From NCBI GenBank assembly GCA_947568835.1, contig OX387611.1:6452001-6516000 (forward strand): a stretch of DNA of 64,000 bases, in the 5' to 3' direction. The notes beneath the pieces were generated by a model. It did no database searches. It saw only the letters and a program-made list of their open reading frames with translations, and was not told the DNA's origin. Position 1 is the first letter of the stretch. Every line of letters begins with the position of its first letter. This stretch comes from Protonemura montana. Lineage: Eukaryota; Arthropoda; Insecta; Plecoptera; Nemouridae. A program made the translations under genes and the position numbers. Positions 50,601 to 62,000 of this stretch are shown one piece after another.

Positions 50601-52833
50601 GCGCGGCTCTCGATCGGTTCATGGCGTTCGGCGTCCACGACGGTTCAAAGTGTCGGCAAGACCACAACGGTGCGGAGGACGTCGAGATGGGTACGTAGAT
50701 TCGTGGTGTTTGGCTGCATACTGCTTTGACAGCAAGCATTGGGATACTGGTATCCCACAGGCTACCACAGATATTCCATCCTTATGGGGCAAAGACTACC
50801 ACAGATAAAGCTTGCACAGATATTCCATCCTTATGGGGCAAAGACTACCACAGATAAAGCTTGCACAGATATTCCATCCTTATGGGGCAAAGGATACCAC
50901 GGATAAAGCTTATACAGATAGTCCATCCTAGTTTAAACTCGCTTCTAGAAACCTTGGGGTTAGCGTAAGTTACCCCCCATGTTTGTTTGGTAATCCGCTA
51001 ACCTAGTAGCTTAAATAGTTTGAGCCTGTCCCGAGGCTGGCGTTTTTTTTAATTTATTCTTGTCTCATTTACACAGTTATCAGTCACTTAAACAGTTTTC
51101 TGTCATTTCCTCGCCGCAATCGATTATGATTGCGATGATGTCACAATCTGTTGGAGAATTCTCAAAACAGGGAGATCTGTCATACTCATGAAATACTCTA
51201 ATTTCATCTAAAAAATGTGGTTACCAACTAACGTTACGGTTCTGTATGGGACTATTTTCCTTGAACGTGATGAGTGGTTTAAAGTTTAAACCTCCATTGA
51301 TCTAGGTTCAAATTTTCAGTTTAAAGCAAAATTATTGACAGGTAGAAAATTAATTATGTTTTATGTGACTAAACAGTGCCTTCTTGCAAAAAATATCATT
51401 TTAGAATGTCATATCATAAGAATTACCATTTTTTTAGTACTTTTGTACGTATCTTTGGTTAAGACATTTGAAAATGTTGCAGAATAAATCAAAATGAATT
51501 TGACCCTTGCCAGACTTTGGTAAAATTTTCCGTAAGTCTCAATGAGTTTAAGTAGCCAGTTTCATAATAAAAATTGTATAATGTTTCCTGATTTCTTCCG
51601 GGCCAGGCAAGTGTCTGGAGAAGGTGGGAGTCGAGGCCGGAGATTCCCGTGACGTTCTGGGACGCGGCCGGTTCTTCCCTTTTGTTCCGGAGCATCACCT
51701 CATTCCGGGACATGTTAACAAGGACTTCTGGTGAGGTTCAATTGTTAGCAATTATCATAAAAGAAATTTTGAAGCATTTATCTGTCAAAAAGCGCTGCAT
51801 TTGCTTGGAAACGTTTCACCAACACCTAAGAGCGAATATGAATTTGTTTGATAAGATTTTGTCTTTCCTGAAAATATAATTAGATAAAACACTCCAGTTT
51901 TGAGGCAAGGTTTTTCCTGAATACCGGTGTTTCCAACACGCCAAAGTGTTTGGTAGTCACCCATCCAATACCTGACCCAGCGCTTTGCTTAACGTCAGTG
52001 ATCTCACGAGAACCGGTGTTTCCAACACGCCAGACCGTCCTTTATCGCTGAATTCGAGACATTGCACAGAACCGAATCTAACCTCTCGTCCCCACCCAAC
52101 CAGGTACTGGAAGTACATCTACTACAACACGAAAGAGGGCCTTGAATGCTGTTCCGACAGCGCCGTTTCGTTCCACTACGTCTCTCCGAACCTGATGTTT
52201 GTACTCGAGTACCTGATCTACCACCTACGTCCGTACGGAATCTCGCACCAGATCAGCGACCCAGCCGTCGACATGCCCGCAACGGAAGCGAAACGAACGT
52301 CTGAACGACAGGCCGAAGCGCATAACGCTGGCGTAGCAGCGAGTGAGATTATGAAGGCAGACGATTATGATTACAAGCCTCAAGCACAAGGCGACAGTAC
52401 GAAAGTCGTGACTAAAGGGGAAACGGCGAAGGTTGTGAAAACTGCGAATACTCATGCGGATAAAGGCGATCGGATTAGTGATAAGACGAAGAGAACGGCT
52501 GGGGTCAGAAAAAACGAAGGTTTCGTGTACGGGAACGATGTGAATATGATTAAGGACGATGGGAAAGTGAGTCGTCGCAAGGATTCGATTGCTAGAATTA
52601 AGAATAAGGTCGTCGAAGACAAAGACGCGGACGGCGAGCTCATTAAGGGTACGGAACTTTGGAAGTTGGCGCAGAAACTCAAGAAGAAAGACGAAGCGAA
52701 ACGGAAGGAGGCGGAAAACGACGGGGGCGACGTCGACGCGAGGATCTCGTTCGAGAATTATGACAGCTACGACAAGTTGGTCGGCCAGTTGGCGAGTAAT
52801 AAGTTTGTGCGGAAAAATCAAGGTGGGAGTTAG
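47604..52833 (+). CDS. C1GALT1: Core 1 beta-1,3-galactosyltransferase (T-synthase, C1GALT1-type) with a long C-terminal tail
   Basis: Golgi type II glycosyltransferase (GT31) that adds galactose from UDP-Gal to Ser/Thr-linked GalNAc, making core 1 O-glycan (T antigen). Exons 47604-47823, 48496-48660, 49224-49350, 50467-50690, 51607-51730 and 52104-52833 join in frame: 1590 nt, 529 aa. The start has good context (purine at -3, G at +4) and gives a short cytosolic N-terminus and one membrane anchor at about 9-30. Family blocks in order: [33 protein letters not shown] with metal-binding DDD at 168-170, [46 protein letters not shown] and [10 protein letters not shown]. The conserved domain ends near residue 338. 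Residues about 340-529 are a Lys/Glu/Asp-rich, low-complexity tail not expected for the family. Drosophila has several C1GalT paralogues; which one this is cannot be told. Confidence 0.93.
48684..49167. repeat. Minisatellite B3, 68-bp unit, about 6 copies plus conserved tail
   Basis: Same unit and orientation as B1. The tail GCACTGGTCGAATGGCTGTC and AATGACAGGCTGATAATGAA matches the tail after B1. It fills most of C1GALT1 intron 2, from about 25 bp after the donor to 57 bp before the acceptor. Confidence 0.95.
49620..49870. repeat. Dispersed repeat N (copy 3)
   Basis: Contains TAGACTCATGTCTACTTGAT, AAAACTATTTGAAATGGGTT and TTGAATGCTAAGTAAAGGAC, matching 18670-18895 in reverse. In C1GALT1 intron 3. 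Confidence 0.65.
50150..50340. mobile_element. MITE-like element L3
   Basis: GTGCACTTGTCAAGAAATTT at the left and ATCTTGACATGTGCACACGA at the right form the inverted repeats, followed by TTTCTCCTCCGGTAAGTTGC and a CTCTCTCTTTCC tract as in L1 and L2. A 5S-SINE fragment (GAACTGGTGTTTCCAACACC) follows at 50345-50385. In C1GALT1 intron 3. Confidence 0.65.
50764..50928. repeat. Minisatellite E2, about 49-bp unit, about 3 copies, reverse orientation
   Basis: Units read ACCACAGATATTCCATCCTT and ATGGGGCAAAGACTACCACA, the complement of the ACAP-intron array E1. In C1GALT1 intron 4. Confidence 0.93.
51917..52040 (-). mobile_element. 5S-SINE head fragment, minus strand
   Basis: Two partial head copies: ACCGGTGTTTCCAACACGCC occurs twice around CACCCATCCAATACCTGACC. 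It ends about 64 bp before the acceptor of the last C1GALT1 exon. The body is missing. Confidence 0.7.
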
Positions 52834-55800
52834 ACAGGAATCTGGGTGGAATTTCTCTCTGGGAATTCGACAATTGAAGAGCCTAAGCTAAGCTTGGGCA
52901 CATTTAAATTATTTTCAGGTTAAGAACGATCAGGAAACATCGCGGAAAAGGATCGTTAGATTGACGCACCTATAAACTCCGCTGTTAATTCTTTCAAATA
53001 TTGCTGACTACAGCTGCCTTAGAAACATTTATCAGTTAGCTCTTACGATTTAATTTTGCTATTTTTTTCTGGCGGTTTTTTATTTAGTAGTGTTTAAAAA
53101 GCGTACTAATTTTAAAGTTAGCTTTCTCTTGTGACGGCAGAAGGCTGTAGCCAAAATATTTTAGATGTGACTTTGCTCGTGATACCGTATATGTATACTG
53201 CGGTAAATCGTAACCTAACCTTGCATTGAAAACTGTTTGGTTTTGTTAAAGTGAAGGTTTATAGCTAAAAGTACTGAGAGATGAGAAAGTCCCGCACGGT
53301 TTTTGGCGGCGTTTTATAAACTTCAACGGAGGAACTAAATGGTATTTAAGGGAAAAACTTGCCGTTAAGCTAGTAGATGTTTCTTTACAATCGCAATTAT
53401 TTTATAGTTCTTTAAACTTGATATAAGGCATAAGAAAGTTTTCAAAGAGGTCATTCACTCCCTACTAGTCGTTGTTAATATGCTTTGATCTATCAACTCT
53501 ATCTGCCTGTACGTAGATCATTTCTGTAGCCTGTAGATATTAAAATATAGGTTCGCGATGCATTAAACAGCATCTTGGCAGCAAGCGAAACCAAATTGTT
53601 GTGAAAAATGCCGAGCTCGTCATAGAATGGGATATAGAAATGCATAAGATATTATCTGATGAATTCAAAAAGCTTTGACAAAAACTATTTGAAATGGGTT
53701 TTGAATGCTAAGTTAAGAACAACTAAATTTCCCAAAGTTTCGTTACTTGTACCTGTTACTTTATCAAGGGTAAGAGCAGTCCTTGCCAAAAATGCTTACC
53801 AGAAGTTTTGGCTGGCCAGTTTCATATTCCAACATTTCAAAGTGTGATCTACCTTTTTATATGAAATGACTTTATTTTGATCCCCTTCTAATACTTACGG
53901 GAACTACAGGCATTGGACAAATTTAGTGTGGTAAATTACCATAAAACTTTTTGCTGTGACTGTAGAATTTGGTACCTACATTCTTGTCGTTGTTGAGAAC
54001 GGATCTGGTAAGATTTGTTTACTGGACCAGTAAATCCAATAAGTTTTGAAAGGCAACCTTTGTCTCAATTTCCAACAAGCTGCTACGATATAGATCATGG
54101 ATGGGTTAACAAAATGCTCAAATACTACTCATAGTTTGTTAGCATTAGGGTAGTGGTCGTGCTAGCAAAGAACTAAAATGGCTTTCGTCACAAAATTCTT
54201 CACTGAACTGAAGTAACGTTAGATTATTAGTGTCGAATCTTCCTAAACATTACCTTTGTGTTTCTTAAATCAAAATCTCTTCTAGTTTATAAGAACTCTT
54301 TCAACTCGTGCACGCTAATGGCTTTTTTAGACGTGATTCACATACTTTTCTCTCGTTCTATGCTCACAATTTCGTTTTTTGCTTGTGCCTCGATTGACAG
54401 AAGCCTGACGAGTTCTACTAATTCACAATCTTCTTACTTCACTTCGTATCTATTTGAAGCTCGATATCAATACATTTTTCTTGGCACTTCCTTCGCAAAT
54501 AATTTAAAATTCACCTTGAGGTATTGGATTCGATGACATATTTTGCTTTCTTTACAATCTTTTGTCACAGAAGAATCATCTGATGGTATCTACGTATTTC
54601 CTTTTCTATTTATGCAATGAGCGTATGGAAGTAAGATCTGAGTCTGATATGCACCTAGTTTTTTAAGAATAGTTTCTTGGGATCAATATGGTAGTATTTC
54701 TTGTGAGAATCTTCAAACTTTTTGAGTAATTTGGCTTTGCAAAGAAGTACTAGTTTGCATTATATAGTATATTAGATCATTGGGTTTACATGTTTAGTCA
54801 ATGATCCCAGCAATGATAATCAGCCGGGCATTCGAGCCAAGGGAATCGTACTGGTACACAACCGGTACAATTAAATGATTACAACTTTTAATATCAATAC
54901 TTGTATATCAGTAGTTGAGGTTAGCATTGATAGAAATCAAAAATTCCGCTTGTCCAGTCGTAAGTGCGCATAATCTGCGAGAAATAAAGAAAGTAAATTC
55001 CTGAATTCTCGAAGTGACGGTGCCTCTATCTAGAAGCTACCTCCATTTTTGTCGGTATTGTTGTCGTCTGGTTGACGTTTTTCGCTGAGACTCTTGTCTA
55101 ATTGGAAACCTGCTGGTGAGATAATTCCAACTATTCAATAAGTTATTGTGAAATTGATTTAAAAACAGTAGGTTCAAACCAATTAAATATGTGCAAATAC
55201 AGAGTTACTGTGATAATCACATGGCCCACATATTAATGATATTCCGTCACAAGTTTTTCTGTACAAAACTACTGATCGTAAGTGGGAACATCATGTTTGA
55301 GGTTATTTTGGCGGGCCATATGTTAGTACCTCCTCAAAGAAATGAACTTTTCACCAAATACTGATTAGTTTAATTGACTTATTGTTTTGACTGAAACTGT
55401 ATTCTTCGTGCGACTGCTAGCTAGGTTTTGTGTATCTACATAATAATTTTAGCCAATTATATTCTGTAGCATATTGTTAAGTCTCTTGTAAACAGTCTGA
55501 ATATAGTGCATACATTTATTTGTTTTGTGTGTTTGCACATTTTAAGTTACCTTTCAAGTATTGAGCAAAGAATTTACTCAATAATGTGCCATGTGTGTTT
55601 TTTATTTATTTAGGTCTTCACTTTTAGACTATACAACTTTAGAGCGAGGAACAAATATTTTATTGTTATTTTGAAGTATGTGTGAAACTGAATACCCTAT
55701 AAGCGTAGAATTATTCTATGCTCTTAGGTTTCTTTCTCAGCTACAGCAATGATCTGAGATGTTACGGGAAATATATCGTCACTTATATGGAAATTGTGAT

Positions 55801-56022
55801 ATTTATTTATTTTGTTCTTTGTGTGTTAAATTACCTTTCCTGGTTACCATATCCTTCAAATGTACATTAGTTATTAACTTATAATTTTTTTTATATTGTG
55901 AACTTGGTACTTGCGATGATTCATGTGTAGCGCTAGCTACCTAGGCTGGTACATATTTTAAATCCCGCACTTTTAGGAAATTATGCACTTGCGGGGCCAG
56001 GTAAGCATTAAATTTTACAAAG
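52834..56022. other. C1GALT1 3' UTR and intergenic DNA before DCP1
   Basis: No clear polyadenylation hexamer close to the stop. A copy of dispersed repeat N lies at 53670-53790 (GACAAAAACTATTTGAAATG). Otherwise AT-rich and unremarkable. The DCP1 promoter and 5' UTR should lie in the last few hundred bases, where a GGTAAG at about 56000 could be an unused or alternative donor. Confidence 0.4.
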
Positions 56023-57294
56023 ATGGCGGACTCGTCAGCGTCAAGAATCAATGTCTCCGCGTTAAAACGTGTGGATCCTTATTTATGTGACATTATTGAC
56101 TCTGCTACTCACGTAGCATTGTACAAATTTAAAACCGATTCGAACGAGTGGGAGAAAACCGACATTGAAGGTGCGCTATTCGTTTATAGCCGCACGGGCC
56201 CGCCACACCATGGTGTACTTATTATGAACAGATTGAGCACCAACAATCTTGTCGAGCCTGTCACTAAAGAACTAGACCTGCAAGAAAACGAGCCGTTCCT
56301 CCTGTACAAAAATTCACGTGGAGTTATATTTGGCATTTGGTTTTACGATCCAACAGAGTGTGTCAAAGTATCTAAACTGTTGCAACGTATTGTGAAAGAA
56401 ACCTATGGCCGACAGGCTTTGAATAAGACGGCACCGAAAAAAGAAGTGGATATCTTCAGCATGTTATCTAGAGCGCAAGAAGACTACAACATGAACAAAG
56501 TCTCAGGAAAATCTCCATCTGTGAGCGAAAGCCAGCCGAGACCACCCGAAAACTTTGATGGCAGCACTTCACAAAGTGTAATGGATTTCTTTGCACAGGC
56601 CAAAGGTCAACAGAAAGATGTTCATCCTCCTGGCATGTTCCATCCACCATCCATGGGACGTCCGGTTGTGCCAATCCCTCCCGAAACAGGTGGTGCACAA
56701 ATTAAACCTTTCCTCCAGCGTCTTATGTCTAATCCTGTACATAGCGTCGAACATATTGAAAAACAACAACGCTCGATAACCCCTCAAGAAGCAAAACAGC
56801 AAGCAGTAATCACTCCCAAGCTGAAACCTTTCAACATCCAACATTCTACACCGAAGCAAAAAGACGAAGCAAGCCCAGTAGCGAGAGGCAATGTCAAAAA
56901 CAGCTTCCATCCTATTGGAGCTCCTTCAACCAGTTCAACAAATCCTATTCAAGAGGCGATGTTTTACAATTCGAAGTTTGAAGATACTTCGTTGAAACTC
57001 GATGAGAGCTTTGGGAAGCTGGCGACAAAGTTGGACGTCAGCGTAGCGAAAACAGAAACACCGAAGAAGCCGACCTTGATGTTACCATCGATGTTTACTT
57101 CAGCAACGAAAGATAAAAACAACGGAACAGTGGTTCGACCTGTCGAAGTTACTAGAGAGCAGCCATTACGACCAGAACCACTTACCAGGAACCAGTTGTA
57201 CCAGGCATTCAATTATTTACTGAAGAACGACCCTGAGTTTGTTAATAAACTCCATGAAGCGTACGTCAAGTCGTTCTCAGAAATGATCACCTAG
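56023..57294 (+). CDS. DCP1: mRNA-decapping enzyme 1 (DCP1), decapping co-activator, intronless coding region
   Basis: DCP1 activates the decapping enzyme DCP2 in cytoplasmic P bodies and takes part in 5'-to-3' mRNA decay. The 423-residue frame is uninterrupted and starts in good context (AAGATGG). An EVH1-type domain covers about 8-130, with HVALYKFKTDSNEWEKTDIE and LLYKNSRGVIFGIWFYDP typical of DCP1. A long disordered Pro/Ser/Gln-rich linker includes DIFSMLSRAQEDYN (about 142-155) and VMDFFAQAKG near 186. The C-terminal block LTRNQLYQAFNYLLKNDPEFVNKLHEAY (split over residues 387-414) is the conserved DCP1 trimerisation domain. Length is a little above that of Drosophila Dcp1. Third codon positions are less GC-rich than in enolase or C1GALT1. 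An AATAAA at 58339-58344 would give a 3' UTR of about 1 kb. Confidence 0.95.
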   Translation: MADSSASRINVSALKRVDPYLCDIIDSATHVALYKFKTDSNEWEKTDIEGALFVYSRTGPPHHGVLIMNRLSTNNLVEPVTKELDLQENEPFLLYKNSRGVIFGIWFYDPTECVKVSKLLQRIVKETYGRQALNKTAPKKEVDIFSMLSRAQEDYNMNKVSGKSPSVSESQPRPPENFDGSTSQSVMDFFAQAKGQQKDVHPPGMFHPPSMGRPVVPIPPETGGAQIKPFLQRLMSNPVHSVEHIEKQQRSITPQEAKQQAVITPKLKPFNIQHSTPKQKDEASPVARGNVKNSFHPIGAPSTSSTNPIQEAMFYNSKFEDTSLKLDESFGKLATKLDVSVAKTETPKKPTLMLPSMFTSATKDKNNGTVVRPVEVTREQPLRPEPLTRNQLYQAFNYLLKNDPEFVNKLHEAYVKSFSEMIT

Positions 57295-58360
57295 GTTTAC
57301 CACCAACCGTTGTACCTATTAATCTATCTACCTACGGCATAGAGCAGTTTTCGATGAAAACGTTGGATCTGAGAAAAACTTTGAATGATGCTCCTTAATA
57401 CAAAATAGCCACGTATCTGGATATTTTGTGTAAAAGAACAGTGAAATCCGAGGTAGCTATTTTGTTGGGAAAATCTTATTTCTGGACTTAGACTAATTGG
57501 AAAGTTAATTGAGTAATTGCTAGTACCTTTCTGATCTTATTTTTACCTAACCAGAACATGTTCTATGACAATTTAAAACTGAAAATTACCTGATCAATCC
57601 TATGATATGGCTACAAAAAAAGGTACAGAGAAAGATTTGTTATGTACCTCCTAATTTTGCCGAAAGAATACCTGTGGGTACAAAGAATTAGCCATGTTTA
57701 CAAAGTGTTGTCAAATCTATCACTCGTTTAGAATAATCCATTCTCTGAAGGGGACTATTGTAACTTATAAAAATCGCAAGTAAAGTGTATGAATTTTTAT
57801 TATTTTTTGCTGACACTACAACAATTAACTACCTGAACAAAAGTCGTTGCAATATTTTGTTAACTACGTGTGGTATACACTTTCACTAAGTATTGCATTG
57901 CTACTTCTCGATCTGAGTTTTGGAGAAAATGTGATCATATCCTGTGCCTAGTGTGTTGTGGAAATCTGTGAATTCTTATATCTCATTGTTAGCTTTGTGT
58001 ATCTATTTGCTGGATTTCTTTCTAATTTTAACCTATGCAACTTTTCCAATGTATTACAATGACAAATTCAGTGTGCAAACCATTAAATGTATTTTTTGTT
58101 AGCACTCATTCCATGCATAGCTGTTTTTTAAACTTCTTTTATTTCGGCAAGGATATTTGGTGCGAAAGTGAAATTATCTGTAGTATTTTTTACATTACTG
58201 GGTTTGTCCAGTTATTTTTCATTGTTACGACTATTTTGATCTTGATGGTAAGATGCTGACTTGGTTGATGACTATAATGGCAAATGTGATTTCCCTCAAT
58301 TGTGTTTCCCTTTTATCAAATGCATGGACGAAAGATTCAATAAAATCTAATTGTAGATAC
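57295..58360 (+). other. DCP1 3' UTR
   Basis: AT-rich and unbroken by repeats, ending at a good polyadenylation signal, AATAAA at 58339-58344, followed by a GT-rich stretch (CAATGTTTTATTTC). A long 3' UTR without repeats stands out against the repeat-rich introns nearby. Confidence 0.6.
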
Positions 58361-59007
58361 CAGAATCAATGTTTTATTTCACCTTGGGATTCCTTATTAG
58401 AGAAATACTTCTAGAAAACCCTGGGTCAGAAATAAATATTTCTGGACCTACACGATTAATTAAATACAGGAATTTCGATTACAAGTAGCATTTGCTTTGC
58501 AGAACTGGATTTACTCATTCTCTGATGCACCAATGCTTGTGTTTACCGAGAATAACCAAAATAACTGCCTATTTATTATATTACGGTTTTATAACCCGTC
58601 TTTATATTACTATTTATTTCTATATTTTATAATTTACCGCCAATTTATCATTGAAACATTCTTATAGGGTTTCCGATTCCTGATCAAATTATTCCAGATA
58701 ATTCTACGATACTACCAACCTTGACATCAAGTCAGCTGATTGGGAGAAATCATGGCCGCGGGTTCAAATCTCGATTGGCTCTAGTTATCCAGCCGCCGCA
58801 GTTTTTATATGTCAAATAGCCGCCATTCCGCACAGCAAAGACAATAGATACCGCACAGTACAACATTGTCTTTGAGTACAACCCGACCGAAAACGCAACA
58901 AATTCAAACAACAAATTACATCCAAAAAAGACGTCGCTGCACATCAACACCAACAAACGCAATCGGACAAAGATTAGTCGTCCGGCGGTATACCACATTA
59001 TTACCAT
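58361..59007. other. Intergenic between DCP1 and TMEM222
   Basis: Probably holds the TMEM222 promoter and 5' UTR. A stretch at 58725-58790 (AGTCAGCTGATTGGGAGAAA ... GCGGGTTCAAATCTCGATTG) resembles tRNA A and B boxes but is too degenerate to call a tRNA gene; it may be a relic of another tRNA-derived SINE. Confidence 0.4.
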
Positions 59008-62000
59008 ATGAAGCATCAATCTGAAGTTGACAGTCCTTCAAATACATCACAAATGGGCATGTGTGCTTTGCCCAAAGTGGACCCGGATCGTCATCGTTTT
59101 CCTTTCTGCCTTGTTTGGACGCCGATTCCTCTCATAACGTAAGTAATGCCGTACTTTAAAAATTATGTCGCCTTGTCATGTTAATGAAATCATTTGGGTT
59201 CACTTTCTCACTTGTCCTTGCACTTGTCACTTGCACTCGTCTCACTCGTTTGTCCACCTTTAACTGCTTTAACCTTAGTGATGACACTGACAATAACAAG
59301 GGACACTAAATAATATATATTTTTGTAATTTCAGATGGTTCTTTCCTTTTATCGGGCATATGGGAATAGCAACCTCATCAGGAGTAATTCGAGACTTTGC
59401 TGGACCATATTTTGTCTCGGAAGACAAAATGGGATTCGGATGGCCCACAAAATATTGGCTGCTTCTGCCACATCTGGCGAGAGGAGGTGACATCGGTTGG
59501 GATAGAGCAGTAGCAGAAGCATCTGATGTTTACATGACAAGAATGGTTAGATTTCACTGATTTATGTATTAAGTTGTTTATTTGTTATACACTAGGATTA
59601 ATTTGAGTTTGCCACTTTCTGGGGTGCTTGTACCAACCTAGAAAACATGACACCATGATGCTACTGTTAACTATCCGATTTAAAAGCAACAAAATAATGT
59701 TTTTCTTTGGTTGAAACATTTAATAATTTTAGGAAAACAAAATATTTAATGAAAAACAATAGATGTTTATCAACCAAAGTTAAAATTAATATATTTTGGA
59801 TTACTTTTAACTTTTATCAGGTTTAGGCAGGAAACCAAGCTCGCAAACTGCTTTTTGGCAGCCATTGCTAGAATCCGCTAGTGTACGGTAGGTATTTAGC
59901 AGAAGTCATTAGGACTTTTAGTTTTGCATTTAAGTTCTTATTTTTCAATAGAATTAATTTCACGTAAATAAACTGATAAATCCACAAAGAATTTAAGTGC
60001 ATGATGCATTGTTTGATCATAATATTCTGGTTAATTTCAAACTCCCCGGTGAAGATTGGCTTTATTTTGCATTCTAAAGTTGGCAATGTGTAATCAGAGT
60101 CCACCAGCTTGTGGCAAGGTAAGACTAACACAACTGTAAGTAAGTAGAGCTTCACAATGCAATTTTATTTGCATTATAGATGAGCAGAGTATATTTTGTT
60201 CTTTATTCCTATATTTTTCATTGGAAAGGGGTACCCTGCATGCTTCTCTTGGTAGGTAAATTTTGTTCATTAAATTCTCGTTCAAATTTGTGAAACCATG
60301 GGCATAGAATTACAAAAAATCGAAACATTTCTGTTGACATGGAAAATATATCTGCAAATTTTTACAACAATGTGGCTATACCTACTTTATACACTCTGAA
60401 AAGTTCATTTTGTAAATTTTGAATATTTACAAAAAAATTTGAACGATTTCTCTGAAAAAAAAAGCAGGGGATCGAAGTTGAGAACACAAAAATTAGCTCT
60501 GCAAATTTGGTTCAAATCGGAGCAGGCGTTTGGGCGCTAGAGCGCAAAATAAAAATAAACACACAAGTGTTCTTTCCCGGGGTATGTGATATTGGAGATT
60601 CAGCTTCGCTCAATACACTCATCAACAATTGAATTCAATTTTGGGCACATTGCAAGTGGGTTTTATAGGCAGCAAATGATGCTTCAAGTAACTGGAGGAC
60701 AAAATACATATCACCATATTGCAAATCAATTTGTTTTTATTTTTTAGCACAACCTTTTCTGTGATAACTGCCATTCCCATGTGGCGATGGCGCTCAACAA
60801 AATGAAGTACAATGAAAGTGACAGCTGGAACATGGTCAAGCTGGCATTCTATTTTCTAGTCCACGGAAAATACGTCAGGTAAATGCATAAGTTTACAGTT
60901 CTCTAGGGCTCTTTATACGTTTCTAGTGCTTAACCTACTTATTTGTTGATGGGCATTCAACTAGCTGTCCAAGTGGACATTGAGTCTGCACTGAAGACAA
61001 TTTGTGTGTCATACCGTTGAGTGTAGGTTATAGGTAGAGTTTCAACGTCAATGTTACAGTCTCTGCGTGAAAAATGACTACCTTACCGACAAAAATGCAG
61101 AGTACCGGAAGTTCACGTTAAGTGGAGCCACTGTCGTATGAAATTTAATTTCGATATTTACAGTAGGTTACTCGCTTATGAATATCGTTACATGTGTATC
61201 AATCGTTGAGGTAAACATTGATGAAGATTTTTTGAGCATGAAAAGTTTCAAAAGTGAGTTAACCTACGAGAAATATCGAAATTAAATTTCATACGACAGT
61301 GGCTCCACTTAACGTGACGTTCCGGTACTCTGCATTTTTGCCTGTAAGGTAGTCATTTTTCACGCAGAGACTATAACATTGACGTTGAAACTCTACCTAT
61401 AACCTACACTCAACGGTCATACTCATATGGTATCACTGCGAATTTCTTGCTCCGATATTGTTAAATAAATGAATGCTCTGACAGTTTGATTGGGTGGGAG
61501 ACTCTCATCAAATCTATGCAAACTTCTTCGAGATCATGACGTCATCAAGCAAGTCTGACCATTACCGGTGCATGGGCCGGTCGGAAACGATGCAATTGTA
61601 TGAGCCAGTGGTCATTGATCAATCAAATTTCTGTTAGGCTTTCAATGGCTTGGATTTTACTCGCGGCATTTTCGACTGGCCTGCACCAGGACGGGTTTGA
61701 AACTTCCTCGATGACGTCTTGCTCTCAACTGGGTTTGCACCAGTTCTGAGTAACAGCACTCCTACCCAAACATGTGATTATTTAGCATTTCATTTGTTTT
61801 CCAATTGCACTGTCGATATTCTCGGAGCAAGATACGTGCCTGTCGAACACAAATGAAAGTTGCACTGGGGCAGAGTCACATGCCCAGTCGAACATGTGAA
61901 AGTTGCACTGGGACAGAGACACATGCCCAGTCGAACACGTGAAAGTTGCACTGGGGCAGAGTCACATGCCCAGTCGAACACGTGAAAGTTGCACTGGGGC

